From: an uncultured Blautia sp.
GTDB lineage: Bacteria > Bacillota > Clostridia > Lachnospirales > Lachnospiraceae
Length of the DNA: 30,641 nt
NCBI GenBank assembly: GCA_934394545.1
Contig: CAKRRG010000034.1
Coordinates: 1 to 30,641, forward strand
Direction: 5' to 3'
In this document: in pieces, positions 23,698-30,641 of the stretch
Numbering within the stretch: the stretch's first letter is position 1
How the letters are laid out: every line of letters starts with the position of its first letter
Position numbers and translations under genes: made by a program
Notes under the pieces: generated by a model
Told to the model about the DNA's origin: nothing
Seen by the model: the letters and a program-made list of their open reading frames with translations, nothing else
Databases searched by the model: none

Positions 23698-25209
23698 ATG
23701 CGTGGATTGTACTCATCAAAGACAAAAATAAGACACCAGATTTTTACTGAAATTGCCCGTCTTGCTTATGAGGGCAATATTGAGAAGGAAATGGATGACC
23801 TTCCTTACAAAATTCTTCCGGGAGAGATTGCCACATATCGCGACAGTATTTTCCTGGAAAGAGCTATTGTAGGGGAGCGGCTTCGTGTGGCAATGGGACT
23901 GCCGCTTCGAAATATTTCTGAACATGCGCCAATTTCAAAAGGTGTAGAAGCCAGTTTGATTGAAGAGAAGTATTATGAGCCGCCGCTTATTAACATTATC
24001 AAATTTGCCTGTAACTCCTGTCCGGAGAAGCGTGTAATCGTCACAGAAGGATGCCAGGGCTGCCTGGAGCATCCATGTCAGGAGGTCTGTCCCAAGCAGG
24101 CTATTCATATGGAAAATGGCCGTTCTGTAATTGATCAGGAGAAATGCATCAAATGCGGAAAGTGTCTGGAATCCTGTCCATATAATGCGATTATCAAGCA
24201 GGAGCGTCCGTGTGCCAAGGCTTGCGGAATGAATGCCATCCATTCAGATGAGTATGGCAGAGCAGAAATCGACTATGACAAGTGTGTTTCCTGTGGAATG
24301 TGCCTGGTAAGCTGTCCATTCAGTGCCATTGTAGATAAGGGACAGATTTATCAGACCATTATGGCATTAAAAAGTGATACACCAGTTTATGCCATTGTAG
24401 CGCCGGCTGTGGCAGGTCAGTTTGAGCCGGAATTGAAGAATACCCAGCTTCGGGGAGCTTTTAAGGCACTTGGATTTAATGATATTAAAGAAGTTGCAGT
24501 AGGAGCCGACCTTTGTACTATTGAAGAAGCCAAGGATTTTATGGCAGAAGTGCCGGATAAGATTCCATTTATGGGAACTTCCTGTTGTCCGGCATGGTCT
24601 GTAATGGCGAAAAAGATGTTTCCCCAGTTTGAAAACTGTATTTCCATGGCGCTTACACCTATGGTGCTCACTGCCAGACTTCTGAAACAGCAGGAGCCAG
24701 ATTGCAAGATTGTTTTTGTGGGACCATGTGCAGCCAAGAAACTGGAAGCAAGCCGTAAATCCATTCGAAGCTATGTGGACTTTGTACTTACCTTTGAGGA
24801 AGTAAATGGGATGTTTGATGCAAAGGGTGTTGATTTTGCCAGCATTCCGGAGGAAGAGCCTCTTACCCAGGCCAGCAGTGACGGTCGTGGATTTGCTGCC
24901 AGCGGCGGTGTAGCTGCAGCAGTTGTAAAAGCTGTAAAGCGTATGAATCCGGAACGTGAAGTGAAGGTAGTCAGTGCTAACGGCCTTCAGGAGTGCAAAA
25001 AAATGATGATGGCTGCAAAAGCAGGGAAATACAACGGATATCTTCTGGAAGGCATGGCCTGTCCTGGCGGATGTATAGCTGGAGCCGGAACAGTACAGAC
25101 TGTAAAGAAGGCAGGAGTGGCACTGGAGAAGATGAAGAAAGAAGCGTCTTTTGAAGAATGTATGGATACTTCATTTGGCGGGGAACTGGAGAAGCTGGAA
25201 GAGTTGTAA
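23698..25209 (+). CDS. Monomeric [FeFe] hydrogenase, group B-like
   Basis: A 503-residue cytoplasmic iron-sulfur enzyme, predicted to interconvert protons plus reduced ferredoxin and H2. The three H-cluster loops are intact: TSCCPAW (294-300), GPCAAKKLE (342-350) and MACPGGCIAGAG (453-464). The N-terminal part has cluster-binding Cys sets at C119/122/127/131, C150/153/156/160 and C196/199/202/206, plus C172/C176. PAW in the first loop and GAG after the last resemble group B hydrogenases of gut Firmicutes rather than the CpI type. I chose ATG 23698 because AAGGAG is 8 nt upstream; ATG 23692 is only 2 nt from it. No maturases (HydEFG) are in the window. It is 39 bp before pepT without a terminator between. 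Confidence 0.9.
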   Translation: MRGLYSSKTKIRHQIFTEIARLAYEGNIEKEMDDLPYKILPGEIATYRDSIFLERAIVGERLRVAMGLPLRNISEHAPISKGVEASLIEEKYYEPPLINIIKFACNSCPEKRVIVTEGCQGCLEHPCQEVCPKQAIHMENGRSVIDQEKCIKCGKCLESCPYNAIIKQERPCAKACGMNAIHSDEYGRAEIDYDKCVSCGMCLVSCPFSAIVDKGQIYQTIMALKSDTPVYAIVAPAVAGQFEPELKNTQLRGAFKALGFNDIKEVAVGADLCTIEEAKDFMAEVPDKIPFMGTSCCPAWSVMAKKMFPQFENCISMALTPMVLTARLLKQQEPDCKIVFVGPCAAKKLEASRKSIRSYVDFVLTFEEVNGMFDAKGVDFASIPEEEPLTQASSDGRGFAASGGVAAAVVKAVKRMNPEREVKVVSANGLQECKKMMMAAKAGKYNGYLLEGMACPGGCIAGAGTVQTVKKAGVALEKMKKEASFEECMDTSFGGELEKLEEL

Positions 25210-25248
25210 TCCAGTGAAAAAATAAAAATGAGAAGGAGAAAAGTAAAA

Positions 25249-26466
25249 ATGCGTGCATATGAACGATTGTTAAATTATGTAAAGGTATATACCACAAGCG
25301 AGGATGAGCAGGAAGCTGTGCCATCCACAAGCCGTCAGTTTGACCTTGGAAATCAACTGGCAGAGGAATTGAAAAAATTAGGAGTTCAGGATGTGCGTAT
25401 TGATGATAAGTGCTATGTCTATGGTGTGATTCCGGCTTCAGAAGGTCTGGAAGATAAGCCTGCTATTGGTTTTATTGCACACATGGACACAGCGCCCGAC
25501 TTCTCAGGTGAGAATGTAAATCCTCAGATCATCCCTGATTATAACGGTGGTGATGTGAAGCTGGGAGAAAGTGAATATACCCTTACGGTGAAGGATTTTC
25601 CGCATCTGGCATCTTTGAAGGGAAGAACGCTGATCACTACAGATGGAACCACACTTCTTGGGGCTGATGACAAAGCTGGTGTGGCAGAAATCATGACTAT
25701 GGCAGAGCAGATCATTACAGAAAATATTCCCCATGGAAAAATCTGTATCGGCTTTACCCCAGATGAAGAAGTTGGCCGTGGGGCAGATTTCTTTGATGTA
25801 GAGGGCTTTGGAGCAGATTTCGCATATACAGTGGACGGCGGTGCTGAGAATGAGATCGAATACGAAAATTTTAATGCAGCAGGTGCAAAAGTAAAGATAA
25901 AAGGTTTTTCCGTACATCCGGGCAGCAGTAAGAACACTATGATCAATGCAGCTCTGGTTGCCATGGAATTTAACAATATGCTGCCAGCAGGAGATACTCC
26001 TGCCAATACAGAAGAGTATGAGGGATTTTTCCATCTTTGTGAGATGAGTGGTGATGTGTCAGCGGCAAGCCTTGAGTATATTATCCGTGATCACGACAGT
26101 GCCATGTTTGCCTGCCGTCAGGAGATGATGCGGCATATTGCCAAGCTTCTCAATGAAAAATATGGTGAAGGTACTGTGACGCTTACTATGAAAGAGCAGT
26201 ACCGCAACATGAAAGAGAAGATTGAGCCATGTATGCATCTGATCGATAATGCGAAGAAGGCTGTGCAGCAGTCCGGGCTGAATCCTGAGACAGTTGCAAT
26301 CCGCGGCGGCACAGATGGCGCAAGACTTTCCTTTATGGGACTGCCCTGTCCGAACCTTGGAACCGGCGGATATGCATTCCACGGTCCATGCGAGCATATT
26401 ACGGTAGAAGGAATGGACTATGCAGTGGAGAATCTGAAGAATATTGTGAAGCTGTATGCCTGCTGA
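25249..26466 (+). CDS. pepT: Peptidase T (tripeptide aminopeptidase)
   Basis: A 405-residue cytoplasmic M20-family zinc peptidase that removes the N-terminal residue from tripeptides. Metal and catalytic residues are in place: H78 and D80 (AHMDTAP), bridging D in LGADDKAG (about 140), E173/E174 (TPDEEVGRGAD), D196 (TVDGG) and the C-terminal His in YAFHGPCEH. Length is that of PepT. The frame starts at 25228, but ATG 25249 (MRAYERLL) has AGGAG about 10 nt upstream and matches the family start. It is probably co-transcribed with the hydrogenase, although no metabolic link is obvious, and a strong terminator follows. Confidence 0.95.
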   Translation: MRAYERLLNYVKVYTTSEDEQEAVPSTSRQFDLGNQLAEELKKLGVQDVRIDDKCYVYGVIPASEGLEDKPAIGFIAHMDTAPDFSGENVNPQIIPDYNGGDVKLGESEYTLTVKDFPHLASLKGRTLITTDGTTLLGADDKAGVAEIMTMAEQIITENIPHGKICIGFTPDEEVGRGADFFDVEGFGADFAYTVDGGAENEIEYENFNAAGAKVKIKGFSVHPGSSKNTMINAALVAMEFNNMLPAGDTPANTEEYEGFFHLCEMSGDVSAASLEYIIRDHDSAMFACRQEMMRHIAKLLNEKYGEGTVTLTMKEQYRNMKEKIEPCMHLIDNAKKAVQQSGLNPETVAIRGGTDGARLSFMGLPCPNLGTGGYAFHGPCEHITVEGMDYAVENLKNIVKLYAC

Positions 26467-26480
26467 TTCGGGCAAGAACA

Positions 26481-26520
26481 AAAGCATCTGTCGAATCGTA
26501 ACCGACAGATGCTTTCTTCT
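26481..26520 (+). terminator. Rho-independent terminator after pepT
   Basis: A perfect 13-bp stem AAAGCATCTGTCG (26481-26493) / CGACAGATGCTTT (26503-26515) with a 9-nt loop is followed by CTTCT, 15 nt after the pepT stop. Confidence 0.9.
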
Positions 26521-26629
26521 TCTCAAAATTTAAACAAAATTTTACATTGCCAAGACAACAATCTGTTTTTGCTTAATTACAATTATCCTGAGAAAGAAAT
26601 TTAAAGAAGAAAAAGGAGAACTGATCTAT

Positions 26630-27286
26630 TTGAAGTACCAGCAAATTGTAAACAACAAAGAAATAAACGCATATTTGAAAAAGGGAGATGCTAATCTGGG
26701 ACTGCTGGGATTTACAGACCATTCTAAGGCACATTGTATATTGGTTTCCCATCGGGCAGGAAAAGTACTGGAAAAGCTGGGATATTCCAAGCACGAAGTA
26801 GAGCTGGCAAAAATAGCCGGTTATATGCATGATATTGGAAATGCAATCAACAGGACTCATCATGCGGAATATGGTGCCCTTCTTGCAAATGATCTCCTCA
26901 AGGAAACTAATATGCCTCTGGAAGACAGAATTACCATTGTTTCTGCAATTGGAAATCACGATGAATCGACTGGAAATCCAGAGGATGTAGTTTCTGCTGC
27001 ACTGATCATTGCAGATAAGACAGATGTGAGAAGAAGCAGAGTCCGCCAGAAAGAAAGTTCAACATATGATATACACGATCGTGTAAACTATGCAGTTACG
27101 GAATCCAAGCTGAAAATTGAGAAGGACAAAGCTGTGTTAGCCTTAAATCTTCAGATTGATGAAAATATTTGTTCCATGTATGATTATTTTGAAATTTTTC
27201 TGGAACGAATGATGCTTTGCAGAAAATCAGCAGAAGTTTTGAAAACCACATTTAAGCTTACGGTAAATGGACGTAAAGTGCTATAA
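26630..27286 (+). CDS. HD-domain phosphohydrolase-like protein
   Basis: A 218-residue protein with an HD metal-dependent phosphohydrolase domain. Candidate ligands are H31/H35, the HD pair H67-D68 (YMHDIGNA), H77/H78, H110 (GNHDES) and D129 (IADKTDVRRSRVR). Such domains usually hydrolyse phosphate esters of nucleotides or signalling molecules; the substrate here is unknown. There is no GGDEF, PAS or receiver domain, and the HD is not the HD-GYP type. The start is TTG at 26630 with AAGGAG about 11 nt upstream, and no good ATG is near. It appears to be a single gene: a terminator lies before it and a 365-bp non-coding region after it. Confidence 0.82.
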   Translation: MKYQQIVNNKEINAYLKKGDANLGLLGFTDHSKAHCILVSHRAGKVLEKLGYSKHEVELAKIAGYMHDIGNAINRTHHAEYGALLANDLLKETNMPLEDRITIVSAIGNHDESTGNPEDVVSAALIIADKTDVRRSRVRQKESSTYDIHDRVNYAVTESKLKIEKDKAVLALNLQIDENICSMYDYFEIFLERMMLCRKSAEVLKTTFKLTVNGRKVL

Positions 27287-27651
27287 AACGCACAGGAGTC
27301 AAAATATACAAAAGAGCACAATTGCATTTGTGCAATATGTAGAAAAAAGAAAAACGATAAAAATTTTCAAAAAAATGTTGTTAAAAGATTGTCATTGTGG
27401 TATCTTATTGAAAGCGGAGAAAACAAATATTTTGTGCGGAGACTAAGAGGAAATTGTCCTTTTGGTAAAATTTGTTTGCATATAATGCAGAAAATAAAGT
27501 TTTGACCGCTTTTTTTCTAATTGTGATTGTTAAAAAATAAACAAAAACCAAAGGACAACTCACAGGGAAAACCAATAAAAACCACACAAAAAAGAATAAA
27601 ATGAGTGCGAATGTTGGCATAATCCCACAAACCCCATGAAAGGAGTTTATT
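27287..27651 (+). promoter_or_regulatory. Long upstream region of ldh with promoter candidates
   Basis: 365 bp without a gene. Two overlapping inverted repeats occur at 27316-27336 (GCACAA...TTGTGC and ATTGCA...TGCAAT), with no T-run after them. A promoter candidate is TTGTTA (27378-27383), 17 nt, TATCTT (27401-27406). A consensus TATAAT (27481-27486) has no good -35. A Rex-like operator lies at 27527-27544. The remainder to the ldh ribosome binding site is A-rich and shows nothing else clear. Confidence 0.5.
27527..27544 (+). promoter_or_regulatory. Putative Rex (redox-sensing) operator
   Basis: TTGTTAAAAAATAAACAA matches the Rex consensus TTGTTAANNNNTTAACAA at every fixed position but one. 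Rex represses fermentation genes when NADH/NAD+ is low and leaves DNA when NADH is high; ldh is a classical target in Firmicutes. The site lies 108 nt before the ldh start and downstream of the promoter candidates, where bound repressor could block transcription. Confidence 0.7.
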
Positions 27652-28599
27652 ATGAGCAGCAAAATTACTATTATTGGAGCTGGAAGCGTTGGATCTACAA
27701 TTGCCTATACACTGGCACATGATGAAATTGCTTCTGAGATCGTTCTGATCGACATTAACAAAGAAAAGGTAGAGGGCGAAGTTATGGATATCGAGCAGGG
27801 AACCTGCTTTAGAAGCCCTGTATCATTGGTGGCAGGAGATTATCCGGATGCAAAGGATTCTGACATTGTGATCATCACATCCGGAATTGCCCGTAAGCCT
27901 GGACAGACCAGAATTGAGCTTGCCCAGACAAACGTTAATATTCTGAAGAGCATCACTCCTCAGATCGTAAAAGAAGCTCCAAATGCAAAGTATATCATCG
28001 TAAGCAATCCGGTAGACATTATGACTTACGTGTTTACTAAGATTTCCGGACTTCCGGAGAATCAGATCATGGGATCCGGAACTATCCTTGATACAGCAAG
28101 ACTTCGTTACGGTCTTTCTGAACACTTCAAAGTAGCCCAGGGAAATATCCACGCCTATGTATTTGGTGAGCACGGCGACACTTCCTTTATTCCATGGACA
28201 GGCGCTTACATTTCCGGTCTCAGCACAGATGAGTATTATGAAGAAATGAAAGCTCACGGCAAGGATGTGAAACCTCTGGATAAAGAAGCCATGCTGGAAT
28301 ATGTACAGAAATCCGGTGGAAAAGTTATTGCAAAGAAAGGTGCAACCTTCTACGCAGTATCCGCTACTGTTTGCCAGCTGGTAGGTCTGATCCTGGCTGC
28401 TTCCGATTCCATTGCAACTGTATCCTCCATGCTTCACGGTGAGTATGGAATCGAAGATGTGTGCCTGAGTACCCTTACTCTTGTAGGACCAAACGGAATC
28501 CAGGGAAAAGTGCAGATGCGTATGAACAAAGAGGAAATCGCATTGCTGAAAAAGAGTGCAGATGCCCTGAAGGAAGTAATCGCACAGATCGAATTGTAA
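27652..28599 (+). CDS. ldh: L-lactate dehydrogenase (NAD-dependent)
   Basis: A 315-residue cytoplasmic enzyme that reduces pyruvate to L-lactate with NADH. The NAD-binding loop GAGSVGS is at 9-15. The substrate-specificity loop reads ARKPGQTR with Gln85, which marks lactate rather than malate dehydrogenase. R87, D147 and R150 (DTAR) and the catalytic H174 (GEHGDTS) are present. AAAGGAG is 8 nt upstream. It is followed after 21 bp by hdrB without a terminator, so it appears to be the first gene of ldh-hdrBCA. A Rex-like site lies upstream. Confidence 0.95.
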   Translation: MSSKITIIGAGSVGSTIAYTLAHDEIASEIVLIDINKEKVEGEVMDIEQGTCFRSPVSLVAGDYPDAKDSDIVIITSGIARKPGQTRIELAQTNVNILKSITPQIVKEAPNAKYIIVSNPVDIMTYVFTKISGLPENQIMGSGTILDTARLRYGLSEHFKVAQGNIHAYVFGEHGDTSFIPWTGAYISGLSTDEYYEEMKAHGKDVKPLDKEAMLEYVQKSGGKVIAKKGATFYAVSATVCQLVGLILAASDSIATVSSMLHGEYGIEDVCLSTLTLVGPNGIQGKVQMRMNKEEIALLKKSADALKEVIAQIEL

Positions 28600-28620
28600 G
28601 AATTGGAAAGGAAAAAAAGC

Positions 28621-29415
28621 ATGAAGTACAGTTATTATCCGGGATGTACCCTGAAAAATAAAGCAAAAGACCTGGATGCATATGCCAGAGCTTCTGCCAA
28701 AGCACTGGGCTTCGAAATGGAAGAAATTAAAGACTGGCAGTGCTGCGGTGGGGTATATCCCCTCGGCAGTGACGAAATCGCTACCAAGCTTTCTTCCGTC
28801 CGTGCTTTAAATGACGCAAAAGAAAAAGGACAGGATCTGATCACCGTCTGTTCAGCCTGTCATCATGTACTCAAACGTGTGAACGACGACATGAAAAATG
28901 TGGACGACATTCGTACAAGAGCAAATAATTATCTGAAACTGGATGCACCCTATGAGGGAGAGACAAATGTCCTTCATTATCTGGAGGTGCTCCGTGATGA
29001 AGTGGGATTTGATGAGATTAAGAAAAAAGTTGTAAATCCTTTAACCGGCAAAAAAATCGGTGCCTATTATGGCTGCCTCCTTTTAAGACCTGGAAAGATC
29101 ATGGCATTTGATAATCCGGAAAATCCAACTATTATAGAAGACTTCATCCGTGCCCTTGGTGCCGAGCCAGTTGTCTATCCGTACCGCAATGAGTGCTGCG
29201 GCGGTTACATTTCCCTGAAAGAAAAAGAAATGGCACAGAATATGTGTGAAAAGATCATGGACAGTGCAAAAGGCTTTGAAGCAGATATGCTGATCACAGC
29301 CTGTCCTCTTTGCATGTATAACCTGAGAAAGAACGGAAACGGCGCTCTTCCTGTTTATTATTTCACAGAACTTCTTGCAGAGGCTCTAGGAGTAAAAGAG
29401 GAGGTGGCGAAGTAA
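28621..29415 (+). CDS. hdrB: Heterodisulfide reductase-like subunit B
   Basis: A 264-residue HdrB-type protein with two CCG domains. The first has C9, C41-C42, C77 and C80; the second has C152, C192-C193, C228 and C231. In methanogen HdrB these ligate two noncubane [4Fe-4S] clusters that reduce a disulfide; in bacteria the electron acceptor is often unknown. Both Cys sets are complete, so the protein should be functional. The start is ATG 28621 with AAAGGA upstream; an in-frame TTG at 28603 would add six residues over the ribosome binding site. It overlaps hdrC by 1 nt. Confidence 0.92.
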   Translation: MKYSYYPGCTLKNKAKDLDAYARASAKALGFEMEEIKDWQCCGGVYPLGSDEIATKLSSVRALNDAKEKGQDLITVCSACHHVLKRVNDDMKNVDDIRTRANNYLKLDAPYEGETNVLHYLEVLRDEVGFDEIKKKVVNPLTGKKIGAYYGCLLLRPGKIMAFDNPENPTIIEDFIRALGAEPVVYPYRNECCGGYISLKEKEMAQNMCEKIMDSAKGFEADMLITACPLCMYNLRKNGNGALPVYYFTELLAEALGVKEEVAK

Positions 29416-29816
29416 TGGCTTATACATATGGAAATACAGAAAATGCAGCAGAAAGAATCAAAGAGATTTCCGGAGTGAATCCCCTGAAATGTATGAAATG
29501 CGGCAAATGCTCCGCAACCTGTCCTGCATTTAATGAGATGGATATCAAACCGCACCAGTTTGTAACTTATGTACAGAACGGCGATATTGAAGCACTGGCA
29601 CAGTCAAAATCCCTTTGGAAATGTCTTTCCTGTTTTGCATGCGTGGAGCGCTGCCCAAGAGATGTAAAACCGGGAAAACTGATCGATGCAGCCAGACAGC
29701 TGGTTGTCCGTGAGCGTGGACAGAATTATCTGGAAGCAGATGAAATTCCGGGGCTGCTTGACGAGGAAACCCCTCAGCAGCTGCTTGTAAGTGCATTCAG
29801 AAGATACAGGAGGTAA
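29415..29816 (+). CDS. hdrC: Heterodisulfide reductase-like subunit C
   Basis: A 133-residue iron-sulfur protein with two [4Fe-4S] motifs: C26/C29/C32/C36 (CMKCGKCSATC) and C70/C73/C76/C80 (CLSCFACVERC). It passes electrons between HdrA and HdrB. Its ATG overlaps the hdrB TAA by one base, indicating translational coupling. An AGGAGG at its 3' end serves the next gene. It is smaller than many HdrC proteins but has the full cluster set. Confidence 0.92.
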   Translation: MAYTYGNTENAAERIKEISGVNPLKCMKCGKCSATCPAFNEMDIKPHQFVTYVQNGDIEALAQSKSLWKCLSCFACVERCPRDVKPGKLIDAARQLVVRERGQNYLEADEIPGLLDEETPQQLLVSAFRRYRR

Positions 29817-29823
29817 GAAACTG

Positions 29824-30641
29824 GTGCAGAGAATAGGTGTATTTGTATGTCATTGTGGTACCAACATTGCAGCCACAGTTGATGTAAAAAAAGTTGTAGA
29901 GATGGCAGCAAAAGAGCCTGGTGTTGTTCATGCAGAAGACTATCAGTATATGTGTTCGGAAGCCGGACAGGCCAAGATCATCAGTGCCATTCATGAGAAA
30001 AATCTGACAGGAATCGTAGTCTGTTCCTGTTCCCCGCGTATGCATGAGGCTACTTTCCGTAAAGCAGCAGAAAAAGCGGGCTTAAATCCATATATGGTTG
30101 AAATCGCAAACATTCGTGAGCATTGCTCCTGGATCCACAAGGATATGGAAGAAGCGACCTTAAAGGCAGTGATCCTTGCAAGAGCTGCAATCGCAAAAGT
30201 AAACCTGGATGCTCCTCTTCAGCCGGGAGAGAGTCTTGTAACAAAACGTGCCCTTGTAATCGGCGGAGGTATTGCCGGAATCCAGTCAGCCCTTGATATT
30301 GCAGAGGCTGGTTATGAGGTTGATATTGTGGAGAAGCTTCCAAGTATCGGTGGAAGAATGTCCCAGCTGGACAAAACTTTCCCAACTCTGGACTGCTCTG
30401 CATGTATCCTTACACCAAAGATGGTAGAGGCAGCAGCACACGAGAAAATCAACATCTATACATACAGTGAAGTTGAGAAGGTAAGTGGTTTCGTAGGTGA
30501 CTTCACCGTTGATATCCGCAAGAAAGCAAGAAGCGTGGATATGAGCAAATGTACCGGATGTGGCGTTTGTTCTGAGAAATGTCCGTCCAAGAAAAATCCA
30601 AACGAATTTAACCGCGGTCTGAACAACAGAAGTGCTATCTA
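29824..30641 (+). CDS. hdrA: Heterodisulfide reductase-like subunit A, partial (3' end outside window)
   Basis: The first 272 residues of an HdrA-type flavoprotein; the frame is open to the last base of the window. An N-terminal domain has CHCG (C9, C11) and CSCSPRMHE (68-76). The FAD-binding loop GGGIAG is at 147-152, followed by DIVEKLPSIGGRMSQLDKTF. C191/C194 (LDCSAC) and a ferredoxin-type set C243/C246/C249/C253 follow, as in HdrA. HdrA is the flavin-based bifurcating subunit in methanogens. The start is GTG at 29824 with AGGAGG 10 nt upstream; CTG at 29821 is an alternative. It lies 7 bp after hdrC. Confidence 0.9.
   Translation, partial: MQRIGVFVCHCGTNIAATVDVKKVVEMAAKEPGVVHAEDYQYMCSEAGQAKIISAIHEKNLTGIVVCSCSPRMHEATFRKAAEKAGLNPYMVEIANIREHCSWIHKDMEEATLKAVILARAAIAKVNLDAPLQPGESLVTKRALVIGGGIAGIQSALDIAEAGYEVDIVEKLPSIGGRMSQLDKTFPTLDCSACILTPKMVEAAAHEKINIYTYSEVEKVSGFVGDFTVDIRKKARSVDMSKCTGCGVCSEKCPSKKNPNEFNRGLNNRSAI

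Noticed and set aside
27316..27336. Terminator of the HD-domain gene
   Set aside because: The inverted repeats are AT-rich and not followed by a T-run.
1..30641. CRISPR arrays, insertion sequences, prophage or attachment sites, tRNA and rRNA genes
   Set aside because: No regularly spaced repeats, transposase or integrase motifs, or tRNA cloverleaf sequences were seen on either strand.

Overview
The window looks like a chromosomal segment from a low/medium-GC, strictly anaerobic Gram-positive gut bacterium, most likely a Lachnospiraceae member close to Blautia, Roseburia or Dorea. I base this on gene content and style: strong AGGAGG-type ribosome binding sites, a B12-independent glycyl radical diol dehydratase, a group B-like [FeFe] hydrogenase, an NAD-lactate dehydrogenase next to HdrBCA, a YesM/YesN-type two-component system and a DUF1385 gene beside prmC-prfA. 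No taxonomic search was possible. I see no tRNA, rRNA, CRISPR array, insertion sequence or prophage gene.

Layout. (1) 1-6975, + strand: a housekeeping block of rpmE, a DUF1385 membrane protein, prmC, prfA, a sugar-phosphate nucleotidyltransferase, glmM preceded by a potentially structured leader, and a TPR lipoprotein. It ends at a strong bidirectional terminator. (2) 7094-7921, - strand: a secreted transglutaminase-like protein with wall-binding-type repeats. (3) 8098-11902, + strand: hflX, an M42 aminopeptidase and a PTS EIIC-like membrane protein, then a 43-residue FeoB-associated Cys-rich protein with its own promoter. (4) 11929-19691: a putative carbohydrate-response locus. It holds a secreted GH106-like glycoside hydrolase (-), a divergent AraC-type response regulator and YesM-type histidine kinase (+), and a solute-binding protein (-) whose 3' end overlaps the kinase gene by 58 bp. 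(5) 19921-23511, + strand: a consensus promoter, a glycyl radical propanediol dehydratase, its short activase and a terminator. (6) 23567-26520, + strand: an [FeFe] hydrogenase and peptidase T, closed by a terminator. (7) 26630-30641, + strand: an HD-domain protein, then ldh-hdrB-hdrC-hdrA (hdrA is cut by the window end) behind a long leader with a near-consensus Rex operator.

How it may work together. Regions 4 and 5 make sense as deoxysugar use: an alpha-L-rhamnosidase-like enzyme outside the cell, an extracellular sensor/kinase/regulator set, and a dehydratase that removes the 1,2-propanediol made from rhamnose or fucose. Regions 5 to 7 are concerned with electron disposal: diol dehydration, H2 turnover, lactate formation and Hdr-linked electron transfer. 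The Rex site suggests that at least the lactate/Hdr unit responds to NADH/NAD+. The functional links between neighbouring units are inference from position. The individual gene identities are mostly firm from motifs.
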